Positions 52,755-64,000 of a stretch of 64,000 bases of DNA are shown here, one piece after another. A program made the position numbers and the translations under genes. The DNA comes from Streptomyces pilosus. GTDB lineage: Bacteria > Actinomycetota > Actinomycetes > Streptomycetales > Streptomycetaceae. Where the stretch lies: NCBI RefSeq assembly GCF_014649835.1, contig NZ_BMTU01000005.1, positions 1 to 64,000 on the forward strand, given 5' to 3'. Position 1 is the stretch's first letter, and every line of letters begins with the position of its first letter. Under the pieces are notes generated by a model. It ran no database searches. It was not told where the DNA came from and saw only the letters and a program-made list of their open reading frames with translations.

Positions 52755-53966
52755 ATGCAGGTGATCCAGTCGACCAAGCTCGCCAACGTCTGTTACGAGA
52801 TCCGGGGCCCGGTGCTCGAGGAGGCGATGCGGCTCGAAGCTGCCGGTCACCGCATCCTCAAGCTGAACACCGGCAACCCGGCGGCGTTCGGCTTCGAGTG
52901 CCCGCCCGAGATCCTGGAGGACATCCTCCGCAACGTGTCGACGGCCCACGGCTACGGCGACGCGAAGGGGCTGCTGGCCGCGCGCCGGGCGGTCGTGATG
53001 CACAACCAGACCCTCGGCATCGAGACCGACGTCGAGCACGTCTTCATCGGCAACGGCGTGTCCGAGCTGATCGTGATGGCGATGCAGGGCCTGCTGGACG
53101 ACGGCGACGAGGTGCTCGTCCCGGCTCCCGACTACCCGCTGTGGACGGCGGCCGTCTCCCTCTCCGGCGGCACCGCGGTGCACTACCGCTGCGACGAGCA
53201 GTCCGACTGGATGCCGGACCTCGCCGACGTGGAGCGCAAGGTCACCGACCGCACCAAGGCCATCGTCATCATCAACCCGAACAACCCGACCGGCGCGGTC
53301 TACGACGAGGCGGTGATCAAGGGCCTCACCGACATCGCCCGCCGCCACAACCTGCTGGTCTGCTCGGACGAGATCTACGACAAGATCCTCTACGACGACG
53401 CCCGGCACATCCCGACCGCCTCCGTCGCCCCCGACCTGCTCACCCTCACCTTCAACGGCATGTCGAAGGCGTACCGGGTGGCCGGCTACCGGGTGGGCTG
53501 GATGTCGATCTCGGGCCCGCGCGCCCACGCCGACTCCTACATCGAGGGCCTGACGGTCCTGGCGAACATGCGCCTGTGCGCGAACATGCCGGGCCAGCAC
53601 GGCGTGGTCGCGGCGCTCAGCGGACGCCAGACGATCAACGAGCTGGTGCTGCCCGGCGGACGGCTGCGCGAGCAGCGGGACACCGCCTACGAGCTGCTGA
53701 CCCAGATCCCGGGCGTCAGCTGCGTGAAGCCGAAGGGCGCGCTGTACCTCTTCCCCCGCCTCGACCCCGACGTCTTCAAGGTCAAGGACGACCGCCGCAT
53801 GGTCCTGGACCTGCTGCGCCGCGAGAAGATCATGGTCGTCCAGGGCACCGGCTTCAACTGGCCGGAGCCCGACCACTTCCGGATCGTCACCCTGCCGTCG
53901 GCCACCGACCTCCGGGACGCGATGGGCCGTATCGCCCGCTTCCTGGACGGCTACAGCCAGCCGTGA
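52755..53966 (+). CDS. Pyridoxal-phosphate aminotransferase (AlaT-like)
   Basis: 403 residues, class I/II aminotransferase. GYGDAKGLLAARRAV is near the N-terminus, IIINPNNPTGAVYD binds PLP/carboxylate, and TFNGMSKAYRVAGYRVGW holds the PLP-binding Lys. A conserved Arg near the C-terminus (FRIVTLPS) binds substrate carboxylate. It resembles AlaT/valine-pyruvate aminotransferases of actinobacteria. It is divergent from the Pro-rich membrane protein gene. Confidence 0.92.
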   Translation: MQVIQSTKLANVCYEIRGPVLEEAMRLEAAGHRILKLNTGNPAAFGFECPPEILEDILRNVSTAHGYGDAKGLLAARRAVVMHNQTLGIETDVEHVFIGNGVSELIVMAMQGLLDDGDEVLVPAPDYPLWTAAVSLSGGTAVHYRCDEQSDWMPDLADVERKVTDRTKAIVIINPNNPTGAVYDEAVIKGLTDIARRHNLLVCSDEIYDKILYDDARHIPTASVAPDLLTLTFNGMSKAYRVAGYRVGWMSISGPRAHADSYIEGLTVLANMRLCANMPGQHGVVAALSGRQTINELVLPGGRLREQRDTAYELLTQIPGVSCVKPKGALYLFPRLDPDVFKVKDDRRMVLDLLRREKIMVVQGTGFNWPEPDHFRIVTLPSATDLRDAMGRIARFLDGYSQP

Positions 53967-54058
53967 CAACCGTGACATCCGTCTGATCTTGTGAACGACT
54001 CAACTTTAGATTGAATCCAAGCTAGGATGGCTTCCTGTCAGCACCCAGGAGGCCATCC

Positions 54059-54481
54059 ATGTACGAGCCGATCCGTGACAAGTCGGTCCACAGCACGATG
54101 GCCGGCACCCCCCACGACTTCCCCCACCGTTCCCGCGAGGAAGAGCTGGACATCCAGCTCGCGGGGCATCTCGCCGCGCTGCTCGCCGTCACCGACGAGC
54201 TGCGCACGGCGGCCCCCTCGGCCGGGCTGGACACCGCCGCCGAGCGGCTCACCGAGCAGGTCGCCCGCCTGCGGGGAGGACGTACGCCGGCCCGCGTGCC
54301 GGCGAGGACCACGGGCCGCGAGCAGAACGCGGCGGCCCTGCACCGGCGCGCCCACGCCCTCGCGGGCCGCGCCCTGGTCGTCGCCGCGTCCCGCGCCGAC
54401 ACGGCGGTGGCGATCCTCGCCGCCGAACAGATGGACGTGCACGCCGCGGCCCTCCAGCCGCGCGCCCTCGCGTCCCGCTGA
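54059..54481 (+). CDS. Small conserved Streptomyces protein (SCO4983-like)
   Basis: 140 residues; the ATG at 54059 follows AGGAGG. The sequence is Ala/Arg-rich with predicted helices (ELDIQLAGHLAALLAVTDEL; AAERLTEQVARLRGG; HRRAHALAGRALVVAASRADTAVAILAAEQM). I know a family of Streptomyces proteins of this size named after SCO4983 with no described function. The preceding 90 bases are AT-rich, with a -10-like TAGGAT at 54023-54028. Confidence 0.7.
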   Translation: MYEPIRDKSVHSTMAGTPHDFPHRSREEELDIQLAGHLAALLAVTDELRTAAPSAGLDTAAERLTEQVARLRGGRTPARVPARTTGREQNAAALHRRAHALAGRALVVAASRADTAVAILAAEQMDVHAAALQPRALASR

Positions 54482-54507
54482 GCCCTCCGGGCTCCCACCG
54501 ACGGCCC

Positions 54508-54545
54508 CGGTCCGCGCGCACCCGCAGCGACGCGCGGACCGGGCG
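54508..54545. terminator. Hairpin terminator between convergent genes
   Basis: Perfect 13-bp arms (54508-54520 and 54533-54545) with a 12-base loop, between the small conserved gene and the convergent membrane gene. Confidence 0.75.
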
Positions 54546-54579
54546 CCCTCAATCCCCGGCAGCCGCCCGGGCGGGGCGG

Positions 54580-54885
54580 TCAGCGCCAGTCGCCGATGAG
54601 CCAGGCGACGAGACGGGGACGCCCCGCCCACGGCTCGCACGGCACCACCGCCTCGGTGGAGAGGAAGTCGGTGGTGACCACCGCTTCGAGCCGGTCGACC
54701 GACCGCCCCACGTGGACGGAGACGTCACCGGGTTCCGCGACCACCGACGCGTCGTGGGCGGGGGGCGGTGCGGCGACGGAGCAGCCGACGTAGGGCAGGG
54801 GCTGGCCGAGGTACCAGCCGCCGACGAACACGGCGTACAGCAGCGCGGCGCCGCCCAGACGGCGCGGAGTGATCCAAGTGGGCAC
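54580..54885 (-). CDS. Small membrane-anchored hypothetical protein
   Basis: 101 residues from a GTG at 54885; the frame stays open to 55041, so the start is uncertain. It has one hydrophobic helix (LGGAALLYAVFVGGWYLG) after a short Arg-rich stretch, then a small domain (SVHVGRSVDRLEAVVTTDFLSTEAVVPCEPWAGR). Two cysteines could bond outside the cell. It is convergent with the upstream plus-strand gene. No family recognised. Confidence 0.55.
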   Translation of the reverse strand: MPTWITPRRLGGAALLYAVFVGGWYLGQPLPYVGCSVAAPPPAHDASVVAEPGDVSVHVGRSVDRLEAVVTTDFLSTEAVVPCEPWAGRPRLVAWLIGDWR

Positions 54886-55261
54886 CGCCGCAGTGTTCCA
54901 GAGCCGGCGCGGCACCGCCTCCCTTTCTTCGCCCGGCACCTCGGCCGACGCCACCGGCCGGAGTCCCGCCGGAAGCGGCGACGGCCGAGCGCTCCGGCCG
55001 ACGGTGGGCGTCGGCCGGAGCGCTCGGGCACGCGTCGGCACGTTCGTGAGCCCTCTGGGTGGGCCGTGCCGAAGGGGCGGGGGTGGGTCCGCCGTCGCCG
55101 GGTCCCGTCGGGGCGGACGGAGGGGGCGGCGGCCGGCCCGGTACCCCGTACGCCGTTGTACGGGGCCCGCCGGTGTGTTCCGCGGCCGGTCGTGGCGTGA
55201 CGATCGCTGGTCAGGGCATCCTCAAACCGAGTACCGACCGGCCGCGGGGTCTGTGCGGGCC
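54886..55261. other. 376-base region beyond pckG with strong hairpins
   Basis: A perfect 19-bp inverted repeat (54985-55003 with 55009-55027, loop GTGGG) and an 8-bp hairpin (55144-55151 with 55158-55165) lie beyond the pckG stop on the same strand. They probably terminate pckG. I see no other gene. Confidence 0.65.
54985..55027 (-). terminator. 19-bp perfect-stem hairpin downstream of pckG
   Basis: Arms 54985-55003 and 55009-55027 pair without mismatch. It lies ~235 bases beyond the pckG stop and ~100 bases upstream of the small membrane gene's likely start, so it separates the two minus-strand genes. Confidence 0.65.
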
Positions 55262-57082
55262 TCAGCCCAGGCGCCGCACCAGGGCGCGGTACTCGTCCCA
55301 CAGCTCCTCGGGCGTGTGCTCGCCGAAGGTGTTGAGGTGCTCGGGGACCAGGGCGGCCTCCTCGCGCCACACGTCCTTGTCGACGGTGAGCAGGAAGTCC
55401 AGGTCGGCGTCGGAGAGGTCCAGGCCGTCGGTGTCCAGGGCGGCCTTGGCCGGGAGCACCCCGATGGGGGTCTCGACGCCCTCCGCCTTGCCGTCGAGGC
55501 GCTCCACGATCCACTTCAGGACGCGGGAGTTCTCGCCGAAGCCGGGCCAGACGAAGCGGCCCTCGTCGTCCTTGCGGAACCAGTTGACGTAGTAGATCTT
55601 CGGCAGCTTGGACTGGTCCTTGTCCTTGGCCACGTCGATCCAGTGCGCCATGTAGTCGCCCATGTTGTAGCCGCAGAACGGCAGCATGGCGAACGGGTCG
55701 CGGCGCAGCTCGCCGACCTTGCCCTCGGCGGCGGCGGTCTTCTCGGAGGCCACGTTGGCGCCGAGGAAGACGCCGTGGTTCCAGTCGAAGGACTCCGTCA
55801 CCAGCGGTACGGCGCTGGCGCGGCGGCCGCCGAAGAGGATCGCGGAGATCGGCACGCCCTTGGGGTCCTCCCACTCCGGCGCGATGATCGGGCACTGCGC
55901 GGCGGGAGTGGTGAAGCGGGCGTTGGGGTGGGCGGCGGGCGTGCCGGACTCGGGGGTCCAGTCGTTGCCCTTCCAGTCGGTGAGGTGGGCCGGGGTCTCC
56001 TCCGTCATGCCCTCCCACCACACGTCGTTGTCGTCGGTGAGGGCGACGTTGGTGAAGACCGAGTTGCCCCACAGGGTCTTCATGGCGTTGGCGTTGGTGT
56101 GCTCGCCGGTGCCGGGGGCGACGCCGAAGAACCCGGCCTCGGGGTTGATGGCGTACAGGCGGCCGTCCTCGCCGAAGCGCATCCAGGCGATGTCGTCGCC
56201 GATCGTCTCGACCGTCCAGCCCGAGATGGTCGGCTCCAGCATGGCGAGGTTGGTCTTGCCGCAGGCGGACGGGAAGGCGGCGGCGACGTACTTGGACTCG
56301 CCGTGCGGCGGGGTGAGCTTGAGGATGAGCATGTGCTCGGCCAGCCAGCCCTCGTCGCGGGCCATGACGGACGCGATGCGCAGCGCGTAGCACTTCTTGC
56401 CGAGCAGGGCGTTGCCGCCGTAGCCGGAGCCGTAGGACCAGATCTCGCGGTCCTCGGGGAAGTGGGAGATGTACTTGGTCTGGTTGCAGGGCCAGGGGAC
56501 GTCCTCCTGGCCGGGCTCCAGCGGGGCGCCGACCGAGTGCACGGCCTTGACGAAGAAGCCGTCGGAGCCGAGCTCGTCCAGGACCGGGCGGCCCATGCGG
56601 GTCATGGTGCGCATGGACACGGCGACGTACGCGGAGTCGGTGATCTCGACGCCGATGGCGGACAGCGGCGAGCCGAGGGGGCCCATGCAGAAGGGCACGA
56701 CGTACATGGTGCGGCCCTTCATGGAGCCGCGGAAGACGCCCTTCTCGCCCTGGAAGATCTCCCGCATCTCGGCGGGGGCCTTCCAGTGGTTGGTCGGGCC
56801 GGCGTCCTGCTCCTTCTCGGAACAGATGAACGTCCGGTCCTCGACGCGGGCGACGTCGGTGGGGTCGGAGGCCGCGTAGTAGGAGTTGGGGCGCTTGATC
56901 GGGTCGAGTTTCCTGAAGGTGCCCTTGGCCACGAGCTCCTCGCACAGGCGCTCGTACTCGGCTTCCGAGCCGTCGCACCAGACCACGTTGTCCGGCTGGG
57001 TCAGCTCTGCGATCTCGTCGACCCAGGAGATCAGTCCCTGGTGGGTGGTGGGGACGCCGGGTTCCGCGATGTCGCGCGCCAC
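55262..57082 (-). CDS. pckG: GTP-dependent phosphoenolpyruvate carboxykinase
   Basis: 606 residues from a GTG at 57082 with TAGGAG five bases upstream, which sets the start over a longer frame. GTP-PEPCK features: [12 protein letters not shown]-loop (270-280), a reactive-Cys loop in the same motif, metal ligands in [22 protein letters not shown] and a guanine-binding region ([15 protein letters not shown]). It converts oxaloacetate to PEP for gluconeogenesis or the reverse flux. The length is normal for actinobacteria. A 327-base upstream region separates it from the divergent haemolysin III gene. Confidence 0.96.
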   Translation of the reverse strand: MARDIAEPGVPTTHQGLISWVDEIAELTQPDNVVWCDGSEAEYERLCEELVAKGTFRKLDPIKRPNSYYAASDPTDVARVEDRTFICSEKEQDAGPTNHWKAPAEMREIFQGEKGVFRGSMKGRTMYVVPFCMGPLGSPLSAIGVEITDSAYVAVSMRTMTRMGRPVLDELGSDGFFVKAVHSVGAPLEPGQEDVPWPCNQTKYISHFPEDREIWSYGSGYGGNALLGKKCYALRIASVMARDEGWLAEHMLILKLTPPHGESKYVAAAFPSACGKTNLAMLEPTISGWTVETIGDDIAWMRFGEDGRLYAINPEAGFFGVAPGTGEHTNANAMKTLWGNSVFTNVALTDDNDVWWEGMTEETPAHLTDWKGNDWTPESGTPAAHPNARFTTPAAQCPIIAPEWEDPKGVPISAILFGGRRASAVPLVTESFDWNHGVFLGANVASEKTAAAEGKVGELRRDPFAMLPFCGYNMGDYMAHWIDVAKDKDQSKLPKIYYVNWFRKDDEGRFVWPGFGENSRVLKWIVERLDGKAEGVETPIGVLPAKAALDTDGLDLSDADLDFLLTVDKDVWREEAALVPEHLNTFGEHTPEELWDEYRALVRRLG

Positions 57083-57409
57083 GTTTGCTCCTAGATGAGG
57101 GGGTTTTTGTTTGGAGGCCCCGTGGGGGCTGCGACCCGGATGCGGCACGGTGGTGCGCTGCGCGCTCATCCGGTGTCGACCGCACTCATTTGATCATCCG
57201 ACGCGAGCGCCCATCTGTCCAGAGGGCCGCACAGGTGAGCAACGTGACGCTGACCACGGTCTTTGACGCGGCTTTACCTTCACGTTGGGCAGATCTGAAT
57301 ATTTCTTTGCGTGACATGCCGCCCGGAGGGGGTGAGATGATGGCCACTGCGCCCGCCCGACGGGTCACCGGCATCCGCAACCTACGGTTCCGTAGGTACG
57401 ATGCGGAGC
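57083..57409. promoter_or_regulatory. Divergent pckG / haemolysin III promoter region with an inverted repeat
   Basis: 327 bases, with an AT-rich block near 57270-57310. ACCTACGG-TT-CCGTAGGT (57380-57397) is an inverted repeat with 8-bp arms. A -10-like TACGAT at 57397-57402 places transcription start near the ATG at 57410, so the haemolysin III mRNA may be leaderless. No RNA gene seen. Confidence 0.6.
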
Positions 57410-58114
57410 ATGACTGCGTTCGCCCCCGACGCCCCCGCGGATCCGCCGGCCGACGGCCCCGGACCGGTGGCGACCTCTCTTCCGCACCCCGTCAAACCCA
57501 GACTCCGCGGCTGGCTGCACCTCGCCATGTTCCCCGCCGCCCTGGTGGCCGGGCTGGTGCTCACCGCCTTCGCCGACTCGCCCCGCGGCCGCCTCGCCTG
57601 CGGGATCTACGCGCTGACGGCCTGCCTGCTGTTCGGCGTGAGCGCGCTGTACCACCGGGGCGACTGGAGCCCCCGCATGGACGGCGTCCTCCGCCGCCTG
57701 GACCACGCCAACATCTTCCTGATCATCGCGGGCACCTACACCCCGCTGACCATCCTGCTGCTGCCCGAGTCCAAGGGACGGCTGCTGCTCTGGGGGATCT
57801 GGGCGGCCGCCGCCGCCGGGATACTCTTCCGGGTCTTCTGGGTCGGCGCCCCCCGCTGGCTCTACACGCCCTGCTACATCGCGATGGGCTGGGCGGCCGT
57901 CTTCTTCCTCCCGGACTTCATGCGCGCCGGCGGCGTCGCCGTGCTCGTCCTGGTGGTCGTGGGCGGCCTGCTCTACAGCGCGGGCGGCATCATCTACGGC
58001 CTCAAGAAACCCAACCCGTCCCCGCGCTGGTTCGGCTTCCACGAGGTCTTCCACTCGTTCACCCTGGCCGCCTTCATCTCCCACTACGTGGGGATCTCCC
58101 TGGTGGCGTACTAG
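57410..58114 (+). CDS. Haemolysin III / PAQR-family membrane protein
   Basis: 234 residues; the ATG at 57410 is preferred, with one at 57401 as alternative. Seven membrane helices. Family motifs: GVSALYHRG (SxxxH), LDHANIFLIIAGTYTPL (HxxxFxxxGTYTP) and FHEVFHSFTLAAFISHYV (HxxxH, metal ligands). PAQR proteins of bacteria have a proposed metal-dependent hydrolase activity; haemolysis is not established here. Confidence 0.9.
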   Translation: MTAFAPDAPADPPADGPGPVATSLPHPVKPRLRGWLHLAMFPAALVAGLVLTAFADSPRGRLACGIYALTACLLFGVSALYHRGDWSPRMDGVLRRLDHANIFLIIAGTYTPLTILLLPESKGRLLLWGIWAAAAAGILFRVFWVGAPRWLYTPCYIAMGWAAVFFLPDFMRAGGVAVLVLVVVGGLLYSAGGIIYGLKKPNPSPRWFGFHEVFHSFTLAAFISHYVGISLVAY

Positions 58115-58143
58115 CACCCGGCGGGGCAGGCCGCCCCGGGACG

Positions 58144-58171
58144 AGGGCCGCGGCGCCTGCGCCGCGGCCCT
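58144..58171 (+). terminator. Terminator after the haemolysin III gene
   Basis: Perfect arms of 12-13 bp (58144-58156 with 58159-58171), 30 bases beyond the stop. Confidence 0.75.
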
Positions 58172-58221
58172 CCGCATCGCCGCACCGCGGGAGCGCCGCG
58201 CTGTGGCCGCCGCCGGGGCGG

Positions 58222-58708
58222 ATGGCCGAGAACGCACCCCATGACGGCCGCACGTTCCCCCTCGCCCCCGGCGACCCGCCCCGCCCGGGGCTGCGCGAGC
58301 GGAAGAAGATCAGGACCCGCGAGGTCCGACGAACCCTGGCCGGCCGCCGTGCGGCAGGCGATGCGCAGGGCCGTCGGTCTCGCGATGACCGAGCAGCCGG
58401 AGGCGACCCTGCTGCGGGCGCGCCTGACGGCCGAGGTGCCCGCGGTGCGCTCCCGGATGCCGGAGAGCCTGTCGGCCACCGGCCGCCTGGTCGCCGAGGC
58501 CGTCGCCCGGCGCACCGGGCCCGACCCGGACGGCCTGGAGGTGCGGGTCTGTGCGACGGCGCCGGCCGGCGGTCTGCTGGAGGCCTCGCGGTACACGGCC
58601 GAACGCGGCCACACCGACGACCTCGCCGACCTCGTCGACCGGGCCCCGGACGTGTTCGAACACGGTCCGCCCGCCCGGAAATCCCGTGGGCCGGCAGCCC
58701 GGACATGA
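58222..58708 (+). pseudogene. Internally deleted TetR-family regulator remnant
   Basis: The first frame (from ATG 58222) reads PGLRERKKIRTRE, a typical TetR beginning. It then loses sense near 58330. The second frame continues EPWPAAVRQAMRRAVGLAM and RLTAEVPAVRSRM, ending GHTDDLADLVDRAPDVFEHG, typical of an AcrR-like C-terminal domain. About 60-65 residues including helix 3 of the HTH are missing and the frame is shifted. This is a decayed gene; a second upstream copy may still regulate the region. Confidence 0.7.
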
Positions 58709-58721
58709 CATCCTTGGCCGG

Positions 58722-59453
58722 GTGAACGGTCCCGAGATCCATGTCGAGTTCGCCCCCGGACTGCTGCTCTTCGTGCCCCGGGCCCGGCCCACCGGCGCCC
58801 TGCGGACCACCACCGACGGCGTCTCCACCCTGGGCCACGTCGTCGAGTCCCTCGGAGTCCCGCTGACCGAGGTCGGCACGCTGCTCGTGGACGGCCGCGA
58901 GGTACCGGCCGGGCACGTCCCGGCCGCGGGCGAGTCGGTGACCGTACGCCCGTACGCCCACCCCCAGCGGGTGCCGGGCGCTCCCCTGCGCTTCCTGCTC
59001 GACGTGCACCTCGGCACGCTCGCGCGCCGGCTGCGGCTGCTGGGCGTCGACACGGCGTACGAGTCGACCGACATCGGTGACCCGGCGCTGGCCGCGCGGT
59101 CGGCGGCGGAGCGGCGGGTCATGCTCAGCCGCGACCGGGGGCTGCTGCGGCGCCGCGAACTGTGGGCGGGAGCGTTCGTGTACAGCACCCAGCCGGAGGA
59201 GCAACTCCGGTACGTGCTGGAGCGGTTCGATCCGGAACTGCGGCCGTGGACGCGGTGCACCGCCTGCAACGGGCTGCTGCGCGAGGCCGTCAAGGAAGAG
59301 GTCGCCGACCAGCTGCGGAGCGGTACGCACCGCACCTACGACGTGTTCGCCCAGTGCTCCGACTGCGGCCGCGCCTACTGGAAGGGCGCCCACCACGAGC
59401 AGTTGGTGGCCATCGTGGAACGGGCCGTCGCGTCCCGCTCCGAGCGGGACTGA
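58722..59453 (+). CDS. Mut7-C RNase-like protein with N-terminal ubiquitin-like domain
   Basis: 243 residues from a GTG at 58722 with no clear ribosome site. The N-terminal ~75 residues resemble a ThiS/MoaD-like ubiquitin fold (GVPLTEVGTLLVDGREVP, then AGESVTVRPYAHP). The Mut7-C domain has LLDVHLGTLARRLRLLGVDT, VMLSRDRGLLRRREL and a zinc ribbon, CTACNG with CSDCGRAYW. A Ubl-Mut7-C fusion is known in actinobacteria; it is predicted to be an RNase. It begins 13 bases after the TetR remnant. Confidence 0.87.
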   Translation: MNGPEIHVEFAPGLLLFVPRARPTGALRTTTDGVSTLGHVVESLGVPLTEVGTLLVDGREVPAGHVPAAGESVTVRPYAHPQRVPGAPLRFLLDVHLGTLARRLRLLGVDTAYESTDIGDPALAARSAAERRVMLSRDRGLLRRRELWAGAFVYSTQPEEQLRYVLERFDPELRPWTRCTACNGLLREAVKEEVADQLRSGTHRTYDVFAQCSDCGRAYWKGAHHEQLVAIVERAVASRSERD

Positions 59454-59478
59454 GGCGGGCGCCCGAGCCGGTGGGGGA

Positions 59479-59542
59479 CGCGCCGTGGAGAGGCCGCTCC
59501 GTGGGGAGACCGCGCCGTGGAGAGGCCGCGCCGTGGGAACCG
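59479..59542. repeat. Four tandem copies of a 16-bp unit
   Basis: Units start at 59479, 59495, 59511 and 59527. The first and third match exactly (CGCGCCGTGGAGAGGC); together with following bases they make a 19-base exact direct repeat 32 bases apart. The array lies between the Mut7-C gene and the convergent DUF255 gene. Confidence 0.85.
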
Positions 59543-59628
59543 CGGGTCCGTGGTGGCCGGTCGGCGCGGTTTCCCGCGCACCCGCGGGGGCGCTCGGCAC
59601 GGCGTGAGGTCCTGCTGCTGCCGTCCCT

Positions 59629-61662
<2,034 letters not shown>

Positions 61663-61810
61663 GGTGTCCATCCTGCCGCAGTACCCCTCCAGGAGCCCGG
61701 CAGCACACAGCGGGGAGATCCGGCCCTCTCCCCACGGCGGCCCTCGCACGACACACTTGTGACCAGGGAACGCGGCCGGGACCGGCCGACGCCGCCGGAG
61801 GGGGACAGAC

Positions 61811-64000
61811 ATGCGGGACAGTCATCGGGCGGAAGCCGAGCGGCTGTTGACGCGGGCAGTGGAGGAGGAGGTGCGCCGGTCGGGCGGGCGCACCGACGGA
61901 AAGGCGCTGCTGGCGCGGGCGCGCGGGGCACTGGACACGATGGCGCAGCCGGCGGCCGAGGAGTACGCGGCCTACACGCGCGCCCTGGACGAGGCGGAGG
62001 CCGGGCGGCTCACCTTCCGGCAGCGCTACGCCCGCGAGGGCGCCGGAACGCCGCTGCTCGTGGCCGGTGTGGCGGGCGTCGCGGCCATGGTCGCCGACAT
62101 GGCGCTCGGGACCGGCACCGGTACGGCGCTCGGCGCGGGGGTGACCGCCGGGGTCGTCGGGGCGGCCGCGACCGTGGTGAAGGTGGCCGGCACCCATGTG
62201 CCCGCCGCCCACCACCGGGCGGGCGCGGCCGGCCAGCCGGGCGGGCCGGAGCAGCTGCGGCTGCAGTGGCTGACGGCGCTGGAGGTGCGCGGCATCCGGC
62301 CGTTCCTCGACCAGCAGCGGGTACTGGCCGCGTCCACGGACCCGAAGAAGGCGGGCCCGCGGCTGCGTGGCGCCGACAAGAGCGCCGCGGCCCGCGGACG
62401 CAGCGTGCTGGGGCAGTCGTTCGGGCAGCTGCCGGAGCCGCTGGGTCCGTTCGCGGGGCGGCGGCAGGAGCTGGCGCGGATCCGGCAGTGGGTGCAGGCG
62501 GGCCGCGCGAGCACGGAGACCCGGCCGACGGTGGTGGTCCTGCACGGGGCGTCCGGCAGCGGCCGCACGGCGCTGGCCGTGCGCGCCACCCACGAGCTGA
62601 AGGACCACTTCCGCGGGGCGTGCGTCGTGGACCTGCGCGGCGACAGCCCCGGCGAAGCCCCGCTGTCCACGCGGGACGCGCTGCTGCATCTGCTGAACCG
62701 GCTGGGGGCGCCCCGCGAGCAGCTGCTGTTCCGCGAGAGGTCCTCCCCGGACCAGCAGGTCAAGCGGCTGAGCGAGCTGTACCACCAGCACCTGACCGGG
62801 ATGCCGGTCACCGTCGTGCTGGACGACGCCTGCGATCCGCAGCAGGTGCGCACGCTGATCCCGGAGCGGTCCGACAGCCTGGTCCTGGTCACCGCGCGGG
62901 CGCCCCTCGGACTCCCCGACGACCTGCCGGCCCGGGTGCACCAACTGCCGGTGGAGCCGCTGGACGCGGCGGGCGCGGAGGAGCTCCTGTCCGCCGTGGC
63001 GCAGGACTCCACGGGCCCCTACGACGCCGAGTCCGCCGAGCGGGTGCGGGAGCTGTGCGGGGGCCTGCCGCTGGCGCTGCGGGCCGCCGGCGCCGCCCTG
63101 GGCCCGCGTTCACCGCTCGCCCTCGCCACCGACCTGGGCGCGTACGGGCCCGTCGATCCGGTCGAGCGGGCACTGTGGCTGCGCTACACCGACCAGCCGG
63201 AGACCGTACGGCGGCTGCTGCGGCGCCTCGCGCTGGCCGGACGGGCCTCACTCGGCGCGGCGGCCGCTGCGGCGCTCCTCGCCACCGACGAGGCCGAGGC
63301 GACCCGGCAGCTGACCGCGCTGCACCGCGCCGGGCTGATCGACCGCGTACGGCACAGCCGCTACCGGCTGCACGACCTGGTCCGCGCCTTCGCTCTGGCC
63401 CGGCTCCACGACGAGGAGGACCCGGCCGAGCGGACGGCGGCGCAGGAGCGGCTGATCGTCGACTACGCCGAGCTGGCCGACTCGGTGCTGCGGCTCGTCG
63501 ACGGCAACATGTCGACCCGCTCGGACCGCTTCAGCCCATACGGCTTCACCTCGCTGGAGGAGGCGCTGCGCTGGCTGGACGACGAGTCGAGCTTCATCAC
63601 GGCGGCGCTGCGGCACGCCGAGGGCGTGGACCGGCGGGCGGTGCTGAACCTGCTGGGCGCGCTGTGCGACTACTGCCTGCTGCGCGGCGACCTCTACCGG
63701 CTCGGGGAGATCAACGAGCTGGCGCAGGCCGTGGACGAGGGGCTGCTGGTCCGCTCGGTGCAGTGGCGCACGGGTATCGCGGCACGTCAGCTGGGCGAAC
63801 TGGACAAGGCCCGCACGACCCTGACGTCGGTGGTGGACCTGTACCGGGAGGCGCAGCACAGCGCGGGTGCGGCCCGGGCCCTGACCTCGCTCGGCATCAC
63901 GCTGCACCACCAGGGCAACCTGAGCGAGGCGTCGGCGCGGCTGCGGGAGGCGATGGACCTCCAGGCCGCACCGGAGCTGGCCACGGACCGCGCCTGGACG
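61811..64000 (+). CDS. NB-ARC/AfsR-like ATPase with TPR region, partial at 3' end
   Basis: 730 codons from the ATG at 61811 (GGAGGGGG six bases upstream) run open off the window edge. The N-terminal ~75 residues are helical, then a hydrophobic stretch (81-125, [19 protein letters not shown] and a Gly/Ala run) could be two membrane helices. The NB-ARC begins ~215: P-loop GASGSGRT (246-253; the usual Lys is Arg), [17 protein letters not shown] and [12 protein letters not shown] winged-helix region and TPR-like helices follow. No SARP domain at the N-terminus. Sensor or signalling role is inferred. Confidence 0.85.
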   Translation, partial: MRDSHRAEAERLLTRAVEEEVRRSGGRTDGKALLARARGALDTMAQPAAEEYAAYTRALDEAEAGRLTFRQRYAREGAGTPLLVAGVAGVAAMVADMALGTGTGTALGAGVTAGVVGAAATVVKVAGTHVPAAHHRAGAAGQPGGPEQLRLQWLTALEVRGIRPFLDQQRVLAASTDPKKAGPRLRGADKSAAARGRSVLGQSFGQLPEPLGPFAGRRQELARIRQWVQAGRASTETRPTVVVLHGASGSGRTALAVRATHELKDHFRGACVVDLRGDSPGEAPLSTRDALLHLLNRLGAPREQLLFRERSSPDQQVKRLSELYHQHLTGMPVTVVLDDACDPQQVRTLIPERSDSLVLVTARAPLGLPDDLPARVHQLPVEPLDAAGAEELLSAVAQDSTGPYDAESAERVRELCGGLPLALRAAGAALGPRSPLALATDLGAYGPVDPVERALWLRYTDQPETVRRLLRRLALAGRASLGAAAAAALLATDEAEATRQLTALHRAGLIDRVRHSRYRLHDLVRAFALARLHDEEDPAERTAAQERLIVDYAELADSVLRLVDGNMSTRSDRFSPYGFTSLEEALRWLDDESSFITAALRHAEGVDRRAVLNLLGALCDYCLLRGDLYRLGEINELAQAVDEGLLVRSVQWRTGIAARQLGELDKARTTLTSVVDLYREAQHSAGAARALTSLGITLHHQGNLSEASARLREAMDLQAAPELATDRAWT

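Noticed and set aside
58241..58708. 155-residue frame as an intact small gene
   Set aside because: Its C-terminal half matches only the ligand-binding domain of a TetR regulator and it lacks the DNA-binding half, so it was called part of a pseudogene.

Overview
The window is about 73% GC by eye, with strong G/C third-position bias, GTG starts and dense actinobacterial gene content. All of this points to a Streptomyces chromosome, probably the core. Most genes are ordinary housekeeping or regulatory genes separated by GC-rich hairpin terminators. I saw no tRNA, rRNA, CRISPR array or insertion sequence.

Layout, left to right. 1-8 kb: the end of a phosphatase/ATPase regulator, a class A penicillin-binding protein, an SPFH membrane protein overlapping a ribbon-helix-helix gene, and a PadR-ABC transporter operon. 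8-16 kb: the oxyR / ahpC-ahpD peroxide module, an AI-2E-type exporter, a secreted lytic-transglycosylase-like protein, PIN-PhoH, undecaprenyl diphosphate synthase and a Pro-rich membrane protein. 16-19 kb: a 537-base non-coding stretch with an orphan intrinsic terminator, a methyltransferase and a luciferase-like oxidoreductase. 18.5-22 kb: a putative immunity operon and a 766-residue polymorphic toxin with a Flp-pilin-type N-terminal signal and a Tox-REase-5-like nuclease end. 22-24.3 kb: a discoidin-like protein and a DUF192 protein. 24.4-36 kb: a minus-strand Tad/Flp pilus operon (CpaB, TadZ, two TadE, TadA, TadB, TadC, histidine kinase, response regulator, Flp pilin, TadG-like, lipoprotein, OmpA-like), headed by a zinc-ribbon protein.

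36-43 kb: a GH18 chitinase with DasR-like operators, an ECF sigma factor with a membrane partner, an atypical Nramp relative and an M14 carboxypeptidase. 43.7-50.6 kb: a catabolic cluster of GntP permease, RidA, IclR, PfkB sugar-acid kinase, fold-III PLP deaminase and D-aminoacylase around a shared operator. I propose that it degrades N-acetyl-D-glucosaminate, the oxidised end of chitin. 50.6-64 kb: a secreted trypsin-like protein, an AlaT-type aminotransferase, GTP-dependent PEP carboxykinase, a haemolysin III protein, an internally deleted TetR remnant, a Mut7-C protein, a DUF255 thioredoxin-fold protein, and an NB-ARC ATPase that runs off the right edge.

The two most interesting systems are the pilin-signal toxin beside the Tad operon and the proposed glucosaminate pathway. 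Both rest on family recognition and context by eye. No database search was run.
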